Of a stretch of DNA of 64,000 bases, positions 17,091 to 26,971 are shown piece by piece. This DNA is from an uncultured Stenotrophomonas sp. (GTDB taxonomy: Bacteria; Pseudomonadota; Gammaproteobacteria; Xanthomonadales; Xanthomonadaceae). The notes under the pieces are model-generated. The model made no database searches. It was not told the origin of the DNA and was given only the letters and a program-made list of their open reading frames with translations. The position numbers and the translations under genes were made by a program. Every line of letters starts with the position of its first letter. Position 1 is the first letter of the stretch. The stretch covers positions 1,636,626 through 1,700,625 of the forward strand of contig FLTS01000001.1 of the NCBI GenBank assembly GCA_900078405.1, read 5' to 3'.

Positions 17091-18797
17091 ATGTCCCACC
17101 CGTCCGTAGAAAAGATCAAGCTCGACAGCCGCCGCCTGCGCGGCACCCTCGCCGAGGGGCTGCTGGATGCCACCACCGGCTCGCTGAACTTCGAGGACCA
17201 GCGCACCATCAAGTTCCACGGCAGCTACCAGCAGGACGACCGCGACCTGCGCGACGAGCGCCGCCGGCAGAAACTGGAACCGGCGCACCAGTTCATGATC
17301 CGCATCCGTGCGCCGGGCGGCGTGTTCACGCCAAAGCAGTGGCTGGGGCTCGACGCCATCGCCACCACCTACGCCAGCCATTCGCTGCGCGTGACCACGC
17401 GGCAGACCTTCCAGATCCACGGCGTCATCAAGCGCGAGCTGAAGGCGACGATGCAGGCGATCAACGCGGCGGCGCTGGACACCATCTCCGCCTGCGGCGA
17501 CGTCAACCGCAACGTGCTCGGCGCCAGCAATCCGCTGCAGTCGGCGCTGCACGCGCAGGTGCATGACTGGGCGCAGCGGCTGTCGCTGCACTTCAAGCCG
17601 GCCACCCGCGCCTACTACGAAATCTGGCTGGACGAGGAAAAGGTCGCCGAGAGCGGCGTCGAGCACGAACCGATCTACGGTGACGCCTACCTGCCGCGCA
17701 AGTTCAAGATCGCCGTGGCGGTGCCGCCGTACAACGACGTGGACGTGTTCGCCAATGACCTCGGGCTGGTGGCCATCGTCGACGACGCCGGCCAGCTTGC
17801 CGGCTTCAACGTCGCCATCGGCGGCAGCATGGGCGCCAGCCACGGCATCGCCGCGCACTACCCGCGCGTGGGCAACGTGATCGGCTTCGTCACCCCGGAC
17901 CAGGTGTTCGCCATCGCCGAGGCGGCGGTGACCGTGCAGCGCGACCTCGGCGACCGCGAGGACCGCAAGCACGCGCGCTTCAAGTACACCATCGACGACC
18001 ACGGTTCGGAGAAGATCGTGGCGATGATGGAAGAGCGCGCCGGCTTCGCCCTGCAGCCGGCGCGGCCATTCCATTTCGAGCACAACGGCGACCGCTTCGG
18101 CTGGGTCGAGGGCGAGAACGGCCTGTGGCACCTGACCCTGTCACTGCCCAGCGGGCGCATCGCCGATACCCCCGGCCGGCCGCTGCTGGCCGGGCTGCGC
18201 GAGATCGCCAAAGTGCACGAAGGCGAGTTCCGCATGACCTGCAACCAGAACGTCATCATCGCCGGCGTGCCGGCCGCGCAGCGCGCGCGGATCGACACAC
18301 TGGTGGCGCAGCATGGGCTGGACCGCGAGAACAACGCGCCCACCGCGATCGCACGCAGCGCCGTGTCCTGCGTGGCCCTGCCCACCTGCGCGCTGGCGAT
18401 GGCCGAAGCCGAGCGCTACCTGCCCGGCTTCCTCGCCGCGCTGGAACCGCTGCTGGACAAGCACGGCCTGCGCGAGGCGCCGATCCTGCTGCGCATCTCC
18501 GGCTGCCCCAACGGCTGCTCGCGGCCGTACCTGGCCGAGATCGCGCTGGTCGGCAAGGCAGTGGGCCGCTACAACCTGTTCCTCGGTGGCGACCACCGCG
18601 GCATGCGCATGAACACGCTGTACCGCGAAAACATCACCGAACCGCAGATCCTCGAAGCACTGGACCCGCTGCTCGGCCGCTATGCCGCCGGGCGCGAACC
18701 CGGCGAACGCTTCGGCGACTTCCTGCACCGCGCCGGCATCGTCGAACTGCCGCCCTACCCCACCAACCGTCAGGTTGCACTGGAACTGCACGCATGA
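17091..18797 (+). CDS. cysI: Sulfite reductase hemoprotein beta subunit
   Basis: The 568-residue enzyme reduces sulfite to sulfide using siroheme and a [4Fe-4S] cluster. The cluster/siroheme cysteines are visible in two motifs: [15 protein letters not shown] and [16 protein letters not shown]-terminal substrate-binding basic residues ([13 protein letters not shown]) are also present. It works with CysJ just upstream, and the siroheme is supplied by CysG at 23596. The stop overlaps cysH by four bases (ATGA). Confidence 0.97.
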   Translation: MSHPSVEKIKLDSRRLRGTLAEGLLDATTGSLNFEDQRTIKFHGSYQQDDRDLRDERRRQKLEPAHQFMIRIRAPGGVFTPKQWLGLDAIATTYASHSLRVTTRQTFQIHGVIKRELKATMQAINAAALDTISACGDVNRNVLGASNPLQSALHAQVHDWAQRLSLHFKPATRAYYEIWLDEEKVAESGVEHEPIYGDAYLPRKFKIAVAVPPYNDVDVFANDLGLVAIVDDAGQLAGFNVAIGGSMGASHGIAAHYPRVGNVIGFVTPDQVFAIAEAAVTVQRDLGDREDRKHARFKYTIDDHGSEKIVAMMEERAGFALQPARPFHFEHNGDRFGWVEGENGLWHLTLSLPSGRIADTPGRPLLAGLREIAKVHEGEFRMTCNQNVIIAGVPAAQRARIDTLVAQHGLDRENNAPTAIARSAVSCVALPTCALAMAEAERYLPGFLAALEPLLDKHGLREAPILLRISGCPNGCSRPYLAEIALVGKAVGRYNLFLGGDHRGMRMNTLYRENITEPQILEALDPLLGRYAAGREPGERFGDFLHRAGIVELPPYPTNRQVALELHA

Positions 18798-19537
18798 GCG
18801 CCCTGTCCATTTCCTCCTTCGCCGATGCCGCTACCGGAACCGCCGCGCTGCCCGACGACCTGGCCGGGCCCAACGCGCAGCTGGAAACGATGGACGCCGG
18901 CCAGCGCGTGGACTGGGCCTTGCGGCACCTGCCCGGCACCCACGTGCTGTCTTCGAGCTTTGGCGCGCAATCGGCCGTGGCCCTGCACCTGCTGACCCGC
19001 CAGCGCGCGGACGTCCCGGTGATCCTGATCGACACCGGCTACCTGTTCCCGGAAACCTACCGCTTCGTCGACGAACTGACCGACCGGCTCGGCCTGAACC
19101 TGAAGGTGTACCGCCCGCTGGTCAGCCGCGCATGGATGGAGGCGCGCCACGGCCGGCTGTGGGAGCAGGGGCTGGTCGGCATCGAGCAGTACAACAACCT
19201 GCGCAAGGTCGAGCCGATGAAGCGCGCGCTGGAGGAACTGCAGGCCGGCACCTGGTTCACCGGCCTGCGCCGTGGCCAGTCGACCAGCCGCGCCGGCACG
19301 CCGATCCTGCAAAAGCGCGGCGAGCGCTGGAAGTTCAACCCGATCGCCGACTGGAACGACCGCGACGTATGGCAGTACCTCAAGCAGCACGACCTGCCCT
19401 ACCACCCGTTGTGGGAACAGGGTTATGTTTCCATCGGCGATTACCACACCACCCGTCGCTGGGAGCCGGGCATGCGCGAGGAGGACACCCGCTTCTTCGG
19501 CCTGAAGCGCGAGTGCGGGCTGCACGAGGAAATCTGA
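18794..19537 (+). CDS. cysH: Phosphoadenylyl-sulfate (PAPS) reductase
   Basis: The 247-residue thioredoxin-dependent reductase converts PAPS to sulfite. The conserved redox cysteine sits in the C-terminal [10 protein letters not shown] motif, with the PAPS-binding [15 protein letters not shown] and [12 protein letters not shown] segments. Only the ECGLH cysteine is seen, without the extra CC pairs of iron-sulfur APS reductases, which fits a PAPS enzyme and the presence of APS kinase in cysNC. ATG 18794 overlaps the cysI stop; longer frames upstream are out-of-frame readings of cysI. Confidence 0.95.
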   Translation: MSALSISSFADAATGTAALPDDLAGPNAQLETMDAGQRVDWALRHLPGTHVLSSSFGAQSAVALHLLTRQRADVPVILIDTGYLFPETYRFVDELTDRLGLNLKVYRPLVSRAWMEARHGRLWEQGLVGIEQYNNLRKVEPMKRALEELQAGTWFTGLRRGQSTSRAGTPILQKRGERWKFNPIADWNDRDVWQYLKQHDLPYHPLWEQGYVSIGDYHTTRRWEPGMREEDTRFFGLKRECGLHEEI

Positions 19538-19541
19538 AGGC

Positions 19542-19640
19542 AAGGAACGAGTGAAGAAAAACGAGAAACGAGTAAAAACAACCGCTCCCTCGCTTTGTCA
19601 CCGCTCTCGTTCCTCTTTCCTCTCCATTCGTTCCTGCTTT
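19542..19640. repeat. Purine-rich hairpin, GAGTGA type, copy 2
   Basis: A purine-rich left arm (AAGGAACGAGTGAAGAAAAA) pairs imperfectly with a pyrimidine-rich right arm ending in CATTCGTTCCTGC. It resembles the 3295-3386 element and lies between convergent cysH and the TonB receptor gene, a sensible place for a bidirectional terminator. Confidence 0.55.
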
Positions 19641-21794
19641 ACAGCCGGTAATCCAGCTTCAGCCAGAACGTCCTGCCCGGCTCGTTGATCCGCACCGGGT
19701 CGGCGGGGAAGCCGAAGTCGGCGCTGCCGGCCAGGTTCAGATGCTCGGCATAGGCACGGTCGAACAGGTTGTCGACGCGGGCATAGGCGTCCCATGTCCA
19801 CCGGATATCGCTGGCAGCGCGACGCCTGGACATGGGACGCCTATGCCCGCGTCGTCGAACAGGTTGTCGACGCCGGCGCTGGCACGCAGGTGGTCGTTGA
19901 TGCGGTAGGCGGCGTTGAGCGCGAAGGTGGCGAAGCCGGTGGTGGGGCCCAGATCGCGGGCGACGACGTTGCCCGCGTCCAGCGCCACCCGGTCCTGCCG
20001 GGCCACCACGCGCAGCAGCGCGCCGGCCGACCAGCGCTCACGCTCGTAGGCCGTGCTCAGGCGCGCTTCCAGCGGTGGCATCTGCGGCATCGCGCCGCCG
20101 TTGCTGCGGTTCTCGCCCCACGCATAAGCCAGCGTGCCGCCCAGCTTCCATGCCTCCTGCAGACGCCATTCCACGCCGGCCTCGGCACCGGCGATGCGCG
20201 CATCGACATTGGTCGCACGGGTGCTGTCACCCATCATGCCGCCGCTGGAATAGGTGAACAGGATGTAGTCCCGCACATAGCCGGCATAGGCCGACACCCA
20301 GGCGCTGCTGCGCTTGCCGCGGAACTGCGCGCCGACGTCCAGCTGCGTGGTCTTCTCCGGTTTCACCCCGGCGAAGGCGTTGGCGGCGCCGGCCGGGCCG
20401 GCATCGGCGGAGAACAGTTCCCAGTAGTCGGGCATGCGCTCGGCGTGGCCGAGGCCGGCATACCAGGTCCAGTCCCTGCCGTGGTCGCGCTCGTAGCGCA
20501 GGAAGCCGCTGCCGAGGTTTTCGCTGCGGGTCTGCCCGGCGGTCGGGTTGGGCATGGCCATCATGCCGCTGGTCCGGCGCAGGTCGGTGGCTTCGGCATG
20601 GTCGATGCGCAGGCCGCCGATCCAGCGCGCCGGCCGCTCTTCGCCCAGGGTCAATTCGGCAAATGCGCCGCGGCTGTCAAGATCGGCATCGCGCGTCCAC
20701 GCCTTCTGCTGCCACATCCCGCGCATGCCGCTGCGCTTGCGGTGGCGGCTGTCCTGCGCGTCGATGCCGGCGACGACGGCCACGTCCTGCCAGCGCCATT
20801 CCGCGGCGATGCGTCCACCGCTGGTGCGCCGCTCCACGTTCGAGGCCATTGCCATCGGCATGCTGCCGTGCGGGTTGGGCTCGCGCAGGGTGTAGTTGTC
20901 CATCACGTGGTCGGCGGTGTTGGCGTACAGGTTGGCCTGCAGCGTGTCCCACGCGCCGGGCAGGTTGCCGCGCTCGAAACGCAGGCCATAGCTGCTGCGC
21001 TTGAACGCCGCGCCATCCATGCCGCGGCCGGCATAGCGCGACTCGCCATCGCCGGTGCCGGCGCTCAGCTCCAGCACGGTGTCGGCGTCGGGCGTCCAGC
21101 CGATGGCGGCATCGGCGTTCCACTTGCGCCAGCGCGAGGGCACCACGTCGCCGTTGCCGTCGCGGTAGTCGTCGGACTCGGAACGGTTGCCGTTCACCCG
21201 CACATAACCGGGAGTGCTGCCGAAGGTGGCGTCGAGCACCTGGTCATTGCGGTTGTTGGAGCCGGCCAACGCGCTGGCTTCCAGTTCCATGCCCGGCGCG
21301 CTGAAACGCGGGGTGTCGCGCTCGAAGCGCACCGTGCCGGCCGAGGCGCCGGCGCCCCAGCGCACGCTCTGCGGGCCCTTGATGACGGTGAGCCGGTCGA
21401 AGGTTTCCGGGGCGACGTAGGACAAGGGGTTGTCCATCCGCGACGGGCAGGCGCCCATCAGGTTGCCGTCGTTGGTGAGGATGTTCAGGCGCGAGCCGGA
21501 CATGCCGCGCAGCACCGGGTCGCCATTGGTGCCGCCGTTGCGGATCGCCGAAAAGCCGGGGACGGTCTTCAGATAGTCGGCACCGTCGCTGGCCGGCACC
21601 GGCTGCCGCGGCAGGCTCGGGTCGGTGACCCATTGCAGCGGCGAGGACGGCGCGCTGGCGGTGACGACCACCGTTTCCAGGGTGATCGGGGAGCCCAGCG
21701 CGTCGGCATGGGCCGCGGCCGGGAACAGGGCAAGCAACAGGCAGGAGGACAGACATGCCGGTACGACCGGCTTGCGGGAGGAAGCGGGCAACAT
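19639..21794 (-). pseudogene. TonB-dependent copper receptor (OprC/NosA-like), disrupted near the 3' end
   Basis: The outer-membrane receptor has a signal peptide (MLPASSRKPVVPACLSSCLL, cleaved near AHA), a TonB-box/plug region (ETVVVTASAP) and the plug motifs VLRGMSGSRLNIL and MGACPSRMDNPLSY typical of OprC/NosA. Methionine-rich extracellular loops (SMPMAMASN, SGMMAMPNP, SSGGMMGD) fit copper binding. The barrel is complete up to ASAGVDNLFD, where a 95-bp fold-back insertion (19759-19871) shifts the frame and leads to an early stop at 19737. The true C-terminus (RAYAEHLNLAGSADFGF to FWLKLDYRL) continues in another frame to 19639. Removing 95 bp gives 686 residues. A copper-associated DUF2946 gene lies just upstream. 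Confidence 0.85.
19759..19871. repeat. Fold-back insertion inside the copper receptor gene
   Basis: An 18-bp direct repeat (19759-19776 and 19854-19871, encoding VDNLFD) brackets a perfect inverted repeat with 28-bp arms (19773-19800 and 19827-19854) and a 26-nt loop. The duplication offset is 95 bp, which is not divisible by three. On the plus strand the loop and right arm read in frame as YRWQRDAWTWDAYARV, a TonB-barrel-like strand. Confidence 0.85.
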
Positions 21795-21872
21795 GGGATT
21801 CTCCGTGGGACACGGCCGCGCCACGCCATCAGGGGGCGTGCAGCATGCGGCAGGGAAGTCGTGGGGGTGTCG

Positions 21873-22283
21873 TCAGGAGAAACGTGGCGGCCCGCGGGCC
21901 AGGTGCGCGGACCAGCGCAGGCTTGCGGGAACATCGACCTGGCGCGGCGCAAACGGCGCCAGCCGGTACGGCAGTGGCGCCAGCACCAGCAGCAGCGCCA
22001 TCCACGGCAGCAGGCGCATGGCCAGCACGCAGTATTCGCAGGCTTCGGCGTGGTTGGCGTGGGAGCCGGCGGACGCGTCGTGCCCATGTTCCGGCATCGA
22101 TGGCGCATGGCCGGCGTGATCCATGCCGGGCATCGCATGCGACAGGTGTTCGGCCACCACCGCGACCATCGCCGCCGGTTGCGCCTGCAGTGCGCGGCTG
22201 ACCAGCGGCGCAAGCACCATCAGCAGCACCGCCACCACGGCGAGCCGGGACATCCAACGGTGCAGGGGCAGTGAACGGATCAC
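21873..22283 (-). CDS. DUF2946 family protein, copper-associated
   Basis: The 136-residue protein has an N-terminal hydrophobic helix (about residues 12-33), a Met/His-rich soluble stretch (HLSHAMPGMDHAGHAPSMPE), the conserved HAEACEYCVLAM motif and a second hydrophobic helix. Such proteins are found beside copper receptors and copper-responsive genes, and the Met, His and Cys content supports metal binding in the periplasm or membrane. It lies 78 bases upstream of the receptor gene on the same strand, so the two probably form one operon. The biochemical role is not established. Confidence 0.8.
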   Translation of the reverse strand: MIRSLPLHRWMSRLAVVAVLLMVLAPLVSRALQAQPAAMVAVVAEHLSHAMPGMDHAGHAPSMPEHGHDASAGSHANHAEACEYCVLAMRLLPWMALLLVLAPLPYRLAPFAPRQVDVPASLRWSAHLARGPPRFS

Positions 22284-22345
22284 GCCGCGATTTTAAGCTG
22301 CCGCCCCATTCACCCACCTGCGACACATCGCCGCAGCGGGAGGCC

Positions 22346-22441
22346 AGGAACGGATGGAGAACAACGGGGAAACGGGACAAGGAAGAAGCAGGAACATCGC
22401 GCAAGCACTTCAATCCACAGCGTTTTCTTCCACTCGTTGCC
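22346..22441. repeat. Purine-rich hairpin, GAGTGA type, copy 3 (decayed)
   Basis: The left arm (CAGGAACGGATGGAGAAC...) and the right arm (...TTTCTTCCACTCGTTGCC) match the arms of the copy at 19542-19640 with mismatches. It lies in the gap between the divergent DUF2946 promoter and the cysB stop. Confidence 0.45.
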
Positions 22442-22445
22442 GGCT

Positions 22446-23429
22446 TCAACTGGTGATGGTCTGGGTCAGTTCTTCCCAGCTCGGCGGCGGCGGCCAGCCG
22501 GCTTCTTGATTTCCGTCAAGTACCCGGCGCAGGTCGCGCTTGTCGATCTGCGGGGCGAGCACGTGCACCAGTTCCAGCGCGTAGTCGCGCAGCACGCGCT
22601 CGCGCGGCAGCACTGCCCAGGCGATGCACTCGGGCACGGCGTCCGGCGCCGGCCATGCGCGCAGGTCGGCATCGTTGCTGTTGACCGCCATTTCCGCCAG
22701 CAGGCCCACGCCCAGGCCGGTGCGCACGTAGGTCTTGATCAGGTCGGCGTCGAGCGCGGTCAGGGCCAGGTCCGGTTCCAGCCGCTTGGCGGCGAAGGCG
22801 CGGCGCAACGAGGAGTTGGGACGGGTGGAGGATTCGTAGCTGATCAGCGGGTGCGCGGCCAGCGCGGCCATGTCCGGCACCTTGCCGGCGCGGTCGAGCG
22901 GGTGGCCCTTGGGCACCACCACCAGCCGCCGCCAGCGGTACAGCGGCACGGCGATGCCGGTGGTCGGCTCGCTGCCGGCGGTGCTGACGATGGCCATGTC
23001 GGCGTCGCCCTGGCCGAGCAGGTCCAGTGCGTCGCTTTCGGCGGCCTGCTGCAGGTGCACGCTGACCTGCGGGTAGGCCTGCTTGATCCGCGCCACCGCC
23101 GGCGGCAGCACGAAGCGTGCCTGGGTGTGGGTGGTGGTCAGCACCAGCTGGCCGTGGCTCTCGCGGCGCTGGTTGGCGGCATAGGTGCGGATGTTGTTGG
23201 CCTCGGCCAGCACCGCACGGGCGCGGCCGATGACTTCCTCGCCGGCCGGCGTCACCGATTCCAGACTGCGGCCCTTGCGCACGAACAGCAGGAAGCCCAA
23301 CTCGTCCTCCAGCTGCTTGAGCTGCTTGGACAGCCCCGGCTGGGTGGCGTGCACGCGGGTGGCCGCCAGCGTGATGTTCAGCTCGGCGTCGGCAATGGCG
23401 ACCAGGTAGCGCAGTTGGGTGAGGGTCAT
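22446..23429 (-). CDS. cysB: LysR-type sulfur regulator CysB
   Basis: The 327-residue regulator controls sulfate assimilation and responds to N-acetylserine and sulfide/thiosulfate. The opening MTLTQLRYLVAIADAELNIT and the helix-turn-helix (LAATRVHATQPGLSKQLKQL) are characteristic of CysB/Cbl rather than generic LysR proteins. The ligand domain starts near residue 90 (LVLTTTHTQARFVLPPAV, the CysB inducer pocket TTHTQARY variant). It is divergent from cysG and flanked by cys genes, so it most likely controls this whole block. Confidence 0.92.
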   Translation of the reverse strand: MTLTQLRYLVAIADAELNITLAATRVHATQPGLSKQLKQLEDELGFLLFVRKGRSLESVTPAGEEVIGRARAVLAEANNIRTYAANQRRESHGQLVLTTTHTQARFVLPPAVARIKQAYPQVSVHLQQAAESDALDLLGQGDADMAIVSTAGSEPTTGIAVPLYRWRRLVVVPKGHPLDRAGKVPDMAALAAHPLISYESSTRPNSSLRRAFAAKRLEPDLALTALDADLIKTYVRTGLGVGLLAEMAVNSNDADLRAWPAPDAVPECIAWAVLPRERVLRDYALELVHVLAPQIDKRDLRRVLDGNQEAGWPPPPSWEELTQTITS

Positions 23430-23485
23430 CGCAGGGTCGGGGACAAGGCCGCTCGGAAAGAAGGATGAATGTAGGCCAGATCGCC

Positions 23486-23512
23486 TCCATTACTTATAAC
23501 CGAAAGGAATCT
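23486..23512. promoter_or_regulatory. Low-GC divergent promoter region between cysB and cysG
   Basis: CATTACTTATAACCGAAAGG stands out as AT-rich in the 166-bp gap. TTATAAC can serve as a -10 element for cysG, and TTATAAG-type sequence does so on the other strand for cysB. The ATAACCG core recurs in the cysD/cysJ gap. CysB binding and autoregulation are inferred. Confidence 0.4.
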
Positions 23513-23595
23513 GCAAGGCGGCGCAAGTCATTTCCGGGCATTCCGGTGCGGGGCTACGGTCATCGTCCCTTTCGTCCCCCCCTTCCCTTGCTGCC

Positions 23596-25053
23596 TTGAA
23601 CGCCCCCCTGTTTCCGCTGTTTGCCGATCTGAACGGCCGTGCCGTGCTGGTGGTCGGCGGAGGGGCGGTGGCTGCACGCAAGGTCGAGGCATTGCTGCAT
23701 GCCGGCGCAAAACCGCGGGTGGGTGCACCGGAACTGGCGCCGGCGCTGCACACGCTGGCCGACGCCGGGCGCATCGAATGGCTGCATGGGCGCTTCACCC
23801 CGGAATGGTTGGCCGAGGACATCTGGCTGGTGGTCGCCGCCACCGACGACGCCGCGGTCAACCAGGCCACCGCCAGCGCCGCCGAAGAACAGCGGCTGTT
23901 CGTCAACGTGGTCGACGACGCCCAGCTGTCGCGCTTCCACCTGCCGGCGGTGGTCGAGCGCGGGCCGCTGCAGATCGCCATTTCCAGCGGCGGTGGTGCG
24001 CCGATGGTGGCGCGCCACGTGCGCCGCCGGATCGAGGAACTGTTCGACGACAGCTGGGGCCGGCTGACCGAACTGCTCGGCCGCAAGCGCGCCCACATCC
24101 GCGCCCGCTTCCCCGATACCGCCGCGCGCCGCCGCTTCTTCGACCGCCTGCTCGAAGGCCCGCTGCCAGGCCTGCTGCGCCGCGGCCAGCACGCCGCGGC
24201 CGATGACACCCTGCGCCACGCGCTGGCCGGCGAAGCCCCTGCCGCCACCGGCTCGGTGGTGCTGGTCGGCGCCGGCTCCGGCGACCCCGGCCTGCTGACG
24301 CTGGCCGCGCTGCGCGCATTGAACCAGGCCGACGTGATCCTGCACGACCGGCTGGTCAGCGCACAGGTGCTGCAACTGGCACGGCGCGACGCCGAGCGCA
24401 TCGAGGTCGGCAAGTCCGCGCGCGGCCACAGCACGCGGCAGGAGGACATCCACGCGCTGATGCTGGAACACGCCCGCGCCGGCAGGCGCGTGGTGCGGCT
24501 CAAGGGCGGCGACGCCTTCGTGTTCGGCCGCGGCGGCGAGGAACTGCAGTTCCTGCGCGCGCACGGCATTCCCTATGAAGTGGTGCCCGGCATCACCGCC
24601 GCGCTGGCCTGCGCCGCCCATGCCGGCATCCCGCTGACCCACCGCGACCACGCCCAGCAACTGCGGCTGGTCACCGCGCACTGCCGGGATTCGCTGGACA
24701 CGCTGGACTGGCCGGCGCTGGCCGCACCACGGCAGACGCTGGTGTTCTACATGGGCGTGGCCGCGCTGGCGCACATCCGCACGCAGCTGCTCGACGCCGG
24801 CCTGCCCGCCGCCACGCCGTTCGCACTGGTGGAAAACGGTTCGCGCGCAAAGCAGCGCGTGGTCACCGGGCAGCTGCGGCAACTGGCCGAAGCGGCCGAA
24901 CACCACCGGGTGCAATCACCGGCGCTGCTGGTCGTCGGCGACGTGGCCGCGCTGGCCGATGAACTGCACTGGTTCGGCGACGCCCCGCTGCACGCGGCCG
25001 CCCCCTCACTTTCCGCATCCACGACGACGCCGACACTGGCCGACGCCGCCTGA
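23596..25053 (+). CDS. cysG: Siroheme synthase (precorrin-2 dehydrogenase/ferrochelatase and uroporphyrinogen-III methyltransferase)
   Basis: The 485-residue bifunctional enzyme makes siroheme for CysI. The N-terminal half has the NAD-binding [18 protein letters not shown] and [20 protein letters not shown] (dehydrogenase/chelatase, residues about 1-200). The C-terminal half has [37 protein letters not shown] and [13 protein letters not shown] (SAM-dependent methyltransferase). The start is TTG 23596; no better start and no strong ribosome site are visible, so the exact N-terminus is uncertain. cysK follows after 21 bases. Confidence 0.93.
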   Translation: MNAPLFPLFADLNGRAVLVVGGGAVAARKVEALLHAGAKPRVGAPELAPALHTLADAGRIEWLHGRFTPEWLAEDIWLVVAATDDAAVNQATASAAEEQRLFVNVVDDAQLSRFHLPAVVERGPLQIAISSGGGAPMVARHVRRRIEELFDDSWGRLTELLGRKRAHIRARFPDTAARRRFFDRLLEGPLPGLLRRGQHAAADDTLRHALAGEAPAATGSVVLVGAGSGDPGLLTLAALRALNQADVILHDRLVSAQVLQLARRDAERIEVGKSARGHSTRQEDIHALMLEHARAGRRVVRLKGGDAFVFGRGGEELQFLRAHGIPYEVVPGITAALACAAHAGIPLTHRDHAQQLRLVTAHCRDSLDTLDWPALAAPRQTLVFYMGVAALAHIRTQLLDAGLPAATPFALVENGSRAKQRVVTGQLRQLAEAAEHHRVQSPALLVVGDVAALADELHWFGDAPLHAAAPSLSASTTTPTLADAA

Positions 25054-25074
25054 TCCCATCCCCAGGAGAACTTC

Positions 25075-26034
25075 ATGGCCATCTACAACAGCATCCTCGA
25101 CACCATCGGCAACACTCCGATCATCAAGCTCAACCGGCTGGCCCCGGCCGGCGTGGACGTGTACGTCAAGGCCGAGTCCTTCAACCCCGGCAGCTCGGTC
25201 AAGGACCGCCTGGCGCTGGCGATCGTGCTCGACGCCGAGCAGCGCGGCCTGATCAAGCCCGGCGACACCATCGTCGAGGCCACCTCCGGCAATACCGGCG
25301 TGGCGCTGGCGATGGTCGCCGCCGCACGCGGCTACAAGTTCGTCGCGGTGATGACCGAGACCTTCTCGATCGAACGCCGCAAGGCGATGCGCGCCTATGG
25401 CGCCAAGGTCATCCTGACCCCGGCCGCCGCGCGCGGCACCGGCATGGTGGAGAAGGCGAAGGAACTGGCCGACAAGCACGGCTGGTTCCTGGCCAGCCAG
25501 TTCGCCAACCCGGCCAACCCCGCCTACCACCGCAACACCACCGCCGCCGAAATCCTGCGCGACTTCGCCGGCAAGCGCCTGGACTTCTTCGTCAGCGGCT
25601 GGGGCACCGGCGGCACCCTCACCGGCGTCGGTGAAGTGCTGAAGGTCGCGCGCCCGGATACCCGCATCATCGCCACCGAACCAGCCGGCGCCGCGCTGCT
25701 CAAGGGCGACGAATGGAAGCCGCACAAGATCCAGGGCTGGACCCCGGACTTCGTGCCGGAAGTGCTCAACCGCGCCGCCTACGACGAACTGCGTTCGGTG
25801 CAGGACGAGCGCGCCATCGAGACCTCGCGCCGGCTGGCCGCCGAGGAAGGCATCTTCGTCGGCATCTCCGCCGGCGCCACCGCCGCCACCGCACTGGAGC
25901 TGGCTGCCGGCGCCGCGGCCGGCTCGGTGATCCTGGCGATGCTGCCCGATACCGGCGAGCGCTACTTCTCCACCCCGCTGTTCGCCGATGTCAACGAAGG
26001 CTCCGATGACGACTGGCTGGCCGGCCTGCCGTAA
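25075..26034 (+). CDS. cysK: Cysteine synthase A (O-acetylserine sulfhydrylase)
   Basis: The 319-residue PLP enzyme combines O-acetylserine and sulfide to give cysteine, the last step of the block. The Schiff-base lysine is in NPGSSVKDRLALA (near residue 44). The substrate loop TSGNTGVALAMVAAARGYK, the PLP-phosphate glycine loop GWGTGGTLTGVGEVLK and the family ending (ERYFSTPLFADV) are present. AGGAG precedes ATG 25075. It is co-directional with cysG and probably co-transcribed. Confidence 0.96.
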   Translation: MAIYNSILDTIGNTPIIKLNRLAPAGVDVYVKAESFNPGSSVKDRLALAIVLDAEQRGLIKPGDTIVEATSGNTGVALAMVAAARGYKFVAVMTETFSIERRKAMRAYGAKVILTPAAARGTGMVEKAKELADKHGWFLASQFANPANPAYHRNTTAAEILRDFAGKRLDFFVSGWGTGGTLTGVGEVLKVARPDTRIIATEPAGAALLKGDEWKPHKIQGWTPDFVPEVLNRAAYDELRSVQDERAIETSRRLAAEEGIFVGISAGATAATALELAAGAAAGSVILAMLPDTGERYFSTPLFADVNEGSDDDWLAGLP

Positions 26035-26140
26035 GCCAAAGCCTCGGCCACCGGGGATTTCCCGGCCGGCTGCACCGTGACCGGGGGACGCCCCGGCCAT
26101 TCCCTGCATCTTCCGCTGCACCCCCTGTTCCTCCCCCGGT

Positions 26141-26167
26141 ACGAAGGCCGCCCCGCGCGGCCTTCGT
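26141..26167 (+). terminator. Hairpin downstream of cysK
   Basis: ACGAAGGCCGC (26141-26151) pairs with GCGGCCTTCGT (26157-26167) around a 5-nt loop. There is no strong T-run. It is the best terminator candidate for cysGK. Confidence 0.5.
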
Positions 26168-26311
26168 GCTGTCCGCCGTGCGGAAATCCGTGCGTGCCGG
26201 CACCGCCTTCCGTCGCAGTTGCCGAGACCCGGAGCAGACAGACTTGCCGCCCCCGAAGGGCACCCCTGCCCTCACGCTCCAGTCACCCCACCGCACGGGA
26301 AGATCACCACC

Positions 26312-26890
26312 ATGAACATCGACATCCGGCAAGGCGACATCACCACCCTGGCCGTGGACGCCATCGTCAACGCCGCCAACGAAAGCCTGCTCGGCGGCGG
26401 CGGTGTCGACGGCGCCATCCACTGCGCCGCCGGGCCGGACCTGCTGGCCGAATGCGCGCGCCTGCCGGAACTGCGCCCGGGCGTGCGTTGCCCCACCGGC
26501 GAGGTGCGCGCCACCGCCGGCCACGCGCTGCCCGCGCGCCACGTGTTCCACACCGTTGGCCCGGTCTGGCACGGCGGCGGCCGCGACGAGGCCGCGTTGC
26601 TGGCCAACTGCTACTGGAATTCGCTGCAACTGGCCGAACGGATGCAGTTGGAGTCGATCGCCTTCCCGGCGATCAGCTGCGGCGCCTACGGCTACCCGCT
26701 GCACCAGGCTGCCAGCATCGCCGTCACCGAAACCGTCACTTGGCGCAGGAGCCACGCACGCTCGCTGCAGATCATCCTGGTGGCCTGGAACACCGCCACC
26801 TTCAAGGCCTACCAGCAAGCACTGGCAGTGGCCGGGCAGGCCGATGCAGCAGGAACGGCCACGCCACCGGGATTCGCCGCGGCGCACTGA
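26312..26890 (+). CDS. Macrodomain protein, O-acetyl-ADP-ribose deacetylase-like
   Basis: The 192-residue protein carries an almost complete macrodomain. The ADP-ribose loop motifs are [38 protein letters not shown] and [14 protein letters not shown]. These match the MacroD/YmdB class, which removes ADP-ribose from proteins or hydrolyses O-acetyl-ADP-ribose. A 20-residue low-complexity C-terminal tail is extra. ATG 26312 sits at the domain start with GGGAAG upstream. It has no operon partner and converges with the aldolase gene. Confidence 0.9.
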   Translation: MNIDIRQGDITTLAVDAIVNAANESLLGGGGVDGAIHCAAGPDLLAECARLPELRPGVRCPTGEVRATAGHALPARHVFHTVGPVWHGGGRDEAALLANCYWNSLQLAERMQLESIAFPAISCGAYGYPLHQAASIAVTETVTWRRSHARSLQIILVAWNTATFKAYQQALAVAGQADAAGTATPPGFAAAH

Positions 26891-26918
26891 AGCGGCGGCT
26901 TTCTCCCACGCTGAAAAT

Positions 26919-26947
26919 GGAAACGCCGGCTCAAGGCCGGCGTTTCC
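26919..26947. terminator. Bidirectional terminator between macrodomain and aldolase genes
   Basis: GGAAACGCCGG pairs with CCGGCGTTTCC around a short loop, flanked by A-rich and T-containing sequence on either side. It is placed between two convergent genes. Confidence 0.75.
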
Positions 26948-26971
26948 ACGATCAGCACCGGCAGTCGGCGA

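Noticed and set aside
19794..22274. 826-codon plus-strand frame across the copper receptor and DUF2946 genes
   Set aside because: It is antisense to the receptor throughout. Only its first residues, in the fold-back loop, look protein-like, and that is explained by the inverted insert.
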